A program made the position numbers and the translations under genes. A stretch of DNA of 9,621 nucleotides, from NCBI GenBank assembly GCA_045544655.1, contig JAZPZL010000041.1, positions 1 to 9,621 on the forward strand, read 5' to 3'. A model generated the notes under the pieces. That model was given only the letters and a program-made list of their open reading frames with translations. It was not told the DNA's origin and made no database searches. Every line of letters starts with the position of its first letter. Position 1 is the stretch's first letter. The stretch comes from RGIG5579 sp045544655. GTDB lineage: Bacteria; Bacillota; Clostridia; Oscillospirales; SIG627. This document shows, one piece after another, positions 6,473-9,621 of the stretch.

Positions 6473-6501
6473 TTGACTTTCCCTTTCCGATATGCTACAA
6501 T
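6473..6501 (+). promoter_or_regulatory. Promoter of the sialidase-like gene
   Basis: TTGACT (6473-6478), 17-base spacer, TACAAT (6496-6501), just after the preceding terminator. Transcription would begin near 6508, leaving a leader of about 20 bases. This shows that an in-frame ATG at 6492 is inside the promoter and is not the start. Confidence 0.87.
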
Positions 6502-6515
6502 CGAAAAAAATCCCT

Positions 6516-6521
6516 GGGAGG
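6516..6521 (+). promoter_or_regulatory. Ribosome binding site deciding the sialidase-like start
   Basis: GGGAGG, 6 bases before the ATG at 6528. No comparable site precedes the earlier in-frame ATG at 6492. Confidence 0.85.
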
Positions 6522-6527
6522 TTATAT

Positions 6528-7613
6528 ATGAAGCATTCTATCGTATCCCGATGCACGTCCGGTGCTTTTCGTTACCAAGCGTGGCCCACCATTGCCAAAG
6601 GGGACGACGGCACCTTGTACGCCGTTTCTTCCGGTCACAGACTCGGTCACGTTTGTCCCTTCGGAAAGGATCTGATGGTAGTCAGCCGCGACGACGGCGA
6701 CACCTGGTCCTCCCCCGTCATCGTCAACGATACTTATTTGGACGACCGTGATGCAGGACTCTTGGTTTGGGGCGACAATCTGCTTCTTTCCTGGTTCAAC
6801 CACCCCGAAGCCTTCTTTGAAAAGGACCACAAAAAGCCCTTTTACGTATTGAATACTCCCCTCGCCCTTGGAATGCGAGAGCATTGGAAGACCCTGCCCG
6901 AAGAAGAAAAAGCATACGGCTCCTTCACCCGTATCTCCCGCGACGGCGGCAAGACATGGTCCCAGCCGCGCCGCTCCCCCGTTTCCGCGCCTCACGGACC
7001 CATCCGCAAAAAGGACGGAACCCTCCTTTACCTGGGCAGAGAGTTTTATAATATGGGACGCGGAGGCGAATGCGGCATCATTATGACCTACGAAAGCCAC
7101 GACGATGGGGAAACCTGGGAATATCTGTCAACCATTCCCAATCCCACCGACAACCCCACCGGCTTCGTCGAGCCTCATCTTTGCGAGCTTCCCGACGGAA
7201 CCCTGATTGGCGGCTTGCGCATTTCCATCCCGGACTATCCCGGAAAATTGAGAACCTATACCGTCTTTTCCAAGGACTGCGGTAAGACCTGGACCGATCC
7301 CCAACCCTTGGAGGGAGTTTACGGCGCACCGCCTCACTTCCTTCTTCATTCCTCCGGTGCCTTGATCCTGACCTACGGCAGGCGCAGATACGGAGATCAA
7401 GGTCAGTACGCCCGCATTTCCCGAGACGGCGGCAAGACCTGGGGCAAGGATTTTATGGTTTCCCCCGTTGCTCCCGATTGGGATCAGGGCTATCCTTCCT
7501 CCGCTGAGCTTTCCAACGGTGATATTTTCACCCTCTACTACCAAAAATATGAAGGAGACGATTACCCCTCCCTCCTCGGCACCCGATGGAGCCTGGACGA
7601 AGAACCGAAATAA
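6528..7613 (+). CDS. Sialidase-like six-bladed beta-propeller protein (BNR/Asp-box repeats)
   Basis: Predicted glycoside hydrolase-like protein of the sialidase superfamily, 361 aa. Five Asp boxes of the form SxDxGxTW are visible: SRDDGDTW (53-60), SRDGGKTW (137-144), SHDDGETW (190-197), SKDCGKTW (248-255) and SRDGGKTW (298-305). Each marks a turn in one propeller blade. An N-terminal FRYQAWP (14-20) sits where sialidases carry the FRIP Arg motif but does not match it well, and I could not place the complete Arg triad, Glu and Tyr with confidence, so true sialidase activity is uncertain; a related glycosidase or a sugar-binding propeller is possible. There is no signal peptide or membrane segment, so it should be cytoplasmic and act on imported sugars. 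It is a single-gene unit with its own promoter and terminators on both sides. The start at 6528 is set by GGGAGG and the promoter position. Confidence 0.82.
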   Translation: MKHSIVSRCTSGAFRYQAWPTIAKGDDGTLYAVSSGHRLGHVCPFGKDLMVVSRDDGDTWSSPVIVNDTYLDDRDAGLLVWGDNLLLSWFNHPEAFFEKDHKKPFYVLNTPLALGMREHWKTLPEEEKAYGSFTRISRDGGKTWSQPRRSPVSAPHGPIRKKDGTLLYLGREFYNMGRGGECGIIMTYESHDDGETWEYLSTIPNPTDNPTGFVEPHLCELPDGTLIGGLRISIPDYPGKLRTYTVFSKDCGKTWTDPQPLEGVYGAPPHFLLHSSGALILTYGRRRYGDQGQYARISRDGGKTWGKDFMVSPVAPDWDQGYPSSAELSNGDIFTLYYQKYEGDDYPSLLGTRWSLDEEPK

Positions 7614-7620
7614 GTATTAA

Positions 7621-7648
7621 ATGCCCGAACACAAGGTTCGGGCATTTT
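7621..7648 (+). terminator. Intrinsic terminator after the sialidase-like gene
   Basis: Perfect 10-bp stem ATGCCCGAAC (7621-7630) / GTTCGGGCAT (7636-7645) with a 5-base loop. The following U-run is short (TTTTCTT), and the next promoter begins within it. Confidence 0.88.
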
Positions 7649-7649
7649 C

Positions 7650-7678
7650 TTGACAATTTGCTTTCTTTTCTCTACAAT
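7650..7678 (+). promoter_or_regulatory. Promoter of the metallopeptidase gene
   Basis: TTGACA (7650-7655), 17-base spacer, TACAAT (7673-7678). The same -10 hexamer and spacing are used by the upstream sialidase-like gene. A GAAAGGAG ribosome binding site (7686-7693) follows, 6 bases before the ATG at 7700. Confidence 0.9.
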
Positions 7679-7699
7679 AAAAGGTGAAAGGAGACCATA

Positions 7700-8533
7700 A
7701 TGAAAAAGATCAATTTCAGAGGTATCCTCTTGATTCTGTTCGCTTGCTTTGCTGCGCTTCTCACCGTAGCAATCCTTTTTCAATCGCGACCAAAGCTGGA
7801 GCCACTGCCCAAACCGCCAACTGTGACGACCACGCGCAGAAGTGTCTCTACCACCACAAAGCCACAGGGCTACGACTCCGCATATTTTATGAACTGCAAA
7901 AACCGCGGTGATTGCAAAGCGCTGAAAGGAAAGGTTTTGCTGAACTTTTACCTGGTTTCCGACGGAGGCTGCCTATGGACTGAAAAAGACGAAAATAAGT
8001 TCAGGCAAGACGTAGCCGATGAGATTCATTTGATGAATCTGGATGCCCTGCGCTTTCAGATCCCTTTGGCTTTTTGCTGCAATTTCATTCCTCTCACCAT
8101 GCCGGAGCAAATGATTCGTGACGAATCCGATCACTATATCCCAAAGCTTTTACAAGCCCTAGGCGTTGAAAATAAGAATACAATGCTTCCCGCTCTGGCG
8201 GCGGAAAGTGGTTGTGATTCAGCAGCAGTTCTGTTCTGCTTCAATCGGGATGAACGCAGCTTTGCATTATCCACCACCGCCGAAAACGGATTTGAATACT
8301 GTGTTCTGTACTCAGGTGCCCGCGCTTTCCGACACGAATTATACCACGTTTACGGCGCCCGCGATCTTTACACTCCGGAGCATATCAATACCATCGCCAT
8401 CAGGTTCTTTCCCGACAGTATTATGCGAAAAAGCGGAAGTATGGTGGTAGATCCTCTGACTGCCTTTACATTAGGCTGGAGTGATCATCTGGATGACCGT
8501 GTAAGGGAATTTTTGGAAACCGTTGACCGATAA
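7700..8533 (+). CDS. Membrane-anchored zinc metallopeptidase of unassigned family (HExxHxxGxxD)
   Basis: Likely extracytoplasmic zinc-dependent protease, 277 aa. A basic N terminus and one hydrophobic helix (about 8-27) act as signal anchor; a Pro/Thr-rich linker with repeated TTT runs (about 35-55) leads to the outside domain. The motif HELYHVYGARD (212-222) gives zinc ligands H212 and H216, the general base E213 and the metzincin-type GxxD extension (G219, D222 as possible third ligand). Twenty residues further, PDSIMRKSG places M242 where a Met-turn would lie. Nine Cys occur in the predicted exported domain (residues 58-277), including a CC pair at 126-127, which is unusual for a Clostridia exported protein. 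I do not recognise the family: the motif resembles snapalysin-type and other metzincins, but the rest does not match anything I can name. Substrate unknown. It has its own promoter and a shared terminator. Confidence 0.75.
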   Translation: MKKINFRGILLILFACFAALLTVAILFQSRPKLEPLPKPPTVTTTRRSVSTTTKPQGYDSAYFMNCKNRGDCKALKGKVLLNFYLVSDGGCLWTEKDENKFRQDVADEIHLMNLDALRFQIPLAFCCNFIPLTMPEQMIRDESDHYIPKLLQALGVENKNTMLPALAAESGCDSAAVLFCFNRDERSFALSTTAENGFEYCVLYSGARAFRHELYHVYGARDLYTPEHINTIAIRFFPDSIMRKSGSMVVDPLTAFTLGWSDHLDDRVREFLETVDR

Positions 8534-8534
8534 A

Positions 8535-8569
8535 AAAACCAAGTGTCTTTCGACACTTGGTTTTCTTTT
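8535..8569. terminator. Bidirectional terminator between convergent genes
   Basis: Arms AAAACCAAGTGTC (8535-8547) and GACACTTGGTTTT (8552-8564) around TTTC, with T-rich sequence on both strands. It serves the metallopeptidase gene on the plus strand and the ABC permease gene on the minus strand. Confidence 0.95.
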
Positions 8570-8571
8570 TT

Positions 8572-9591
8572 TTAACCAACGATACCGCTTCGCTCGATAC
8601 CCTGTACAATATACTTCTGACAGAAGCAATAAATGATAACCAGAGGAGTGATGATCATCAACGCTGCAGTATTGATGATCGCGGAGTTGTAAACGCCTGC
8701 TGCCTCGAAGCCGGTGGTATCGAGAGAAGGAGGAACGGTTACAATGTTGGGCATCAGATAGGTAGAGGTTCTGGTAAAGAACATCGTGGTGTAGAAGTCG
8801 TCGGTCCACTGCCAGGAGAAGGCGAAGATGAACACGGTGATCAGCATCGGCACGGAAAGGGGCACGATGATTCGCACGAAGGTCTTGAACACACCGGAGC
8901 CGTCTACGTAAGCTGCTTCTTCCAATTCGTCGGGAACGCCGCGGAAGAACTGTCTCATCAAGAAGATATACAGACCGTTCTTAAATGCGAGACCGCCGAT
9001 GGAGAGCAGGGTCAAAGGCCAGTAGGTGTTGATCAGGTTCAAGGTATTACCGGTGATCAGCTTAATGATACCGTACATATCGAAGTAACGGAACTTCTGG
9101 AACAGCGCCAATCTCAATGCCTGATGAGGAACGACCATAGTAAAGATTACGCAGTAGAAAAGAAGCGTATTACCCTTGAACTTAAACTTTGCAAGACCGT
9201 AGCCGATGATCATCGTCGTGATCATCTGCACGATGGCGCAAAGAAGGGAGATGATGGTCGTATTGAACAGAGCTTCAAAATAGCGGTTTTCCGTAATGAT
9301 CGCTTTGTAAGTATCCAGGGTAGGATACTTGGGGATCAGCTTTACGGTTACGTCGATAAAGTCTTCACGGCTCATAAAGGAACCGAATACCTTTGCAATG
9401 AAGGGATAGAGGATTACGTACGCAATACCGATCAGAAGGACATAACGGAAGATTGCCCAAGCGAGATTCTTAGCGAAGGTAAAGGTAAAGAATTTTGCTT
9501 TGATTCGCTCCCACAGCGGGGTGCGATCCTCGAATTCAACGTCGAATTCTTTTTTACCAAAATGCTTTTTGGTCTTGGTTTCTGCATTCAT
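8572..9591 (-). CDS. Carbohydrate ABC transporter permease, MalG/CUT1 type
   Basis: Inner-membrane subunit of a sugar or oligosaccharide importer, 339 aa. The family's EAA loop, which docks the ATPase, is clear: ELEEAAYVDGSGVF at 222-235 continuing to IIVPLSVP at 241-248. Six hydrophobic segments fit the CUT1 fold (roughly 47-66, 112-134, 142-164, 190-212, 243-262, 304-324). The sequence ends RSGIVG, close to the GAVKG-like tails of MalG-type permeases. A charged cytoplasmic N-terminal tail of about 45 residues is longer than usual. The start at 9591 is supported by AAAGGAGG (9600-9607). In this family the gene is normally last or near last in an operon after a substrate-binding protein and a MalF-type permease, which here would lie past the right edge. 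The terminator directly after it agrees with being last. The sugar cannot be predicted. Confidence 0.93.
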   Translation of the reverse strand: MNAETKTKKHFGKKEFDVEFEDRTPLWERIKAKFFTFTFAKNLAWAIFRYVLLIGIAYVILYPFIAKVFGSFMSREDFIDVTVKLIPKYPTLDTYKAIITENRYFEALFNTTIISLLCAIVQMITTMIIGYGLAKFKFKGNTLLFYCVIFTMVVPHQALRLALFQKFRYFDMYGIIKLITGNTLNLINTYWPLTLLSIGGLAFKNGLYIFLMRQFFRGVPDELEEAAYVDGSGVFKTFVRIIVPLSVPMLITVFIFAFSWQWTDDFYTTMFFTRTSTYLMPNIVTVPPSLDTTGFEAAGVYNSAIINTAALMIITPLVIIYCFCQKYIVQGIERSGIVG

Positions 9592-9621
9592 CGATTTGTC
9601 CTCCTTTCTTAGTCTCTTCTC

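Noticed and set aside
6492..6527. Earlier ATG for the sialidase-like gene
   Set aside because: It lies between the -35 and -10 hexamers, so it is not transcribed from that promoter; GGGAGG precedes the ATG at 6528 instead.
8557..9612. 351-codon open frame on the plus strand opposite the ABC permease
   Set aside because: Starts inside the bidirectional terminator and lacks any domain; the minus strand has the EAA loop and transmembrane pattern.

Overview
The window looks like chromosomal DNA of a Gram-positive bacterium of the Clostridia type (Bacillota). This rests on AGGAGG-like ribosome binding sites before every gene whose start is in view, consensus TTGACA/TATAAT promoters, short GC stems with U-tracts between most transcription units, a small FeoB-associated Cys-rich protein, and a lipoprotein signal peptide. 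Genus cannot be told from this sequence. No mobile element, CRISPR array, tRNA or rRNA was seen.

Layout. (1) 2-1399 (+): 3' two thirds of pnp (polynucleotide phosphorylase), closed by a bidirectional terminator. (2) 1478-3987 (-): a ferrous iron uptake cluster read feoA, feoB, then a 50-residue FeoB-associated Cys-rich membrane protein. (3) 4212-4577 (+): a divergent, short DtxR/MntR-family metal-dependent repressor. Three nearly identical palindromes (GTTAGC-N4-GCTAAC) lie here: one immediately downstream of the feoA -10 box, one in the feoA leader and one between feoA and feoB. (4) 4639-6408 (+): a lipoprotein with an NlpC/P60-like cysteine hydrolase domain, a beta-rich middle domain and an apparently dead second copy of the hydrolase fold. 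(5) 6528-7613 (+): a cytoplasmic sialidase-like beta-propeller with five Asp boxes. (6) 7700-8533 (+): a membrane-anchored metallopeptidase with an HExxHxxGxxD zinc site. (7) 8572-9591 (-): a carbohydrate ABC transporter inner-membrane permease (MalG type), convergent with (6) and sharing its terminator; its operon partners would lie beyond the right edge.

How the parts fit. The iron block reads as a self-contained regulatory unit. The repressor carries the Met/Cys/Glu/His ligand set of iron-sensing DtxR rather than the Asp/Glu set of manganese-sensing MntR, which suits control of a ferrous iron transporter. The right half is a series of single-gene units, two with near-consensus TTGAC(A/T)-N17-TACAAT promoters, for cell-surface or glycan-related functions (peptidoglycan-type hydrolase, sialidase-like protein, secreted protease, sugar permease). 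A functional link among these is plausible but not shown by the sequence.

The points most worth follow-up are the palindrome family with its putative cognate repressor, the elaborate feoA-feoB junction, the catalytic/pseudocatalytic lipoprotein, and the unclassified metallopeptidase. I saw no wholly new multigene system.
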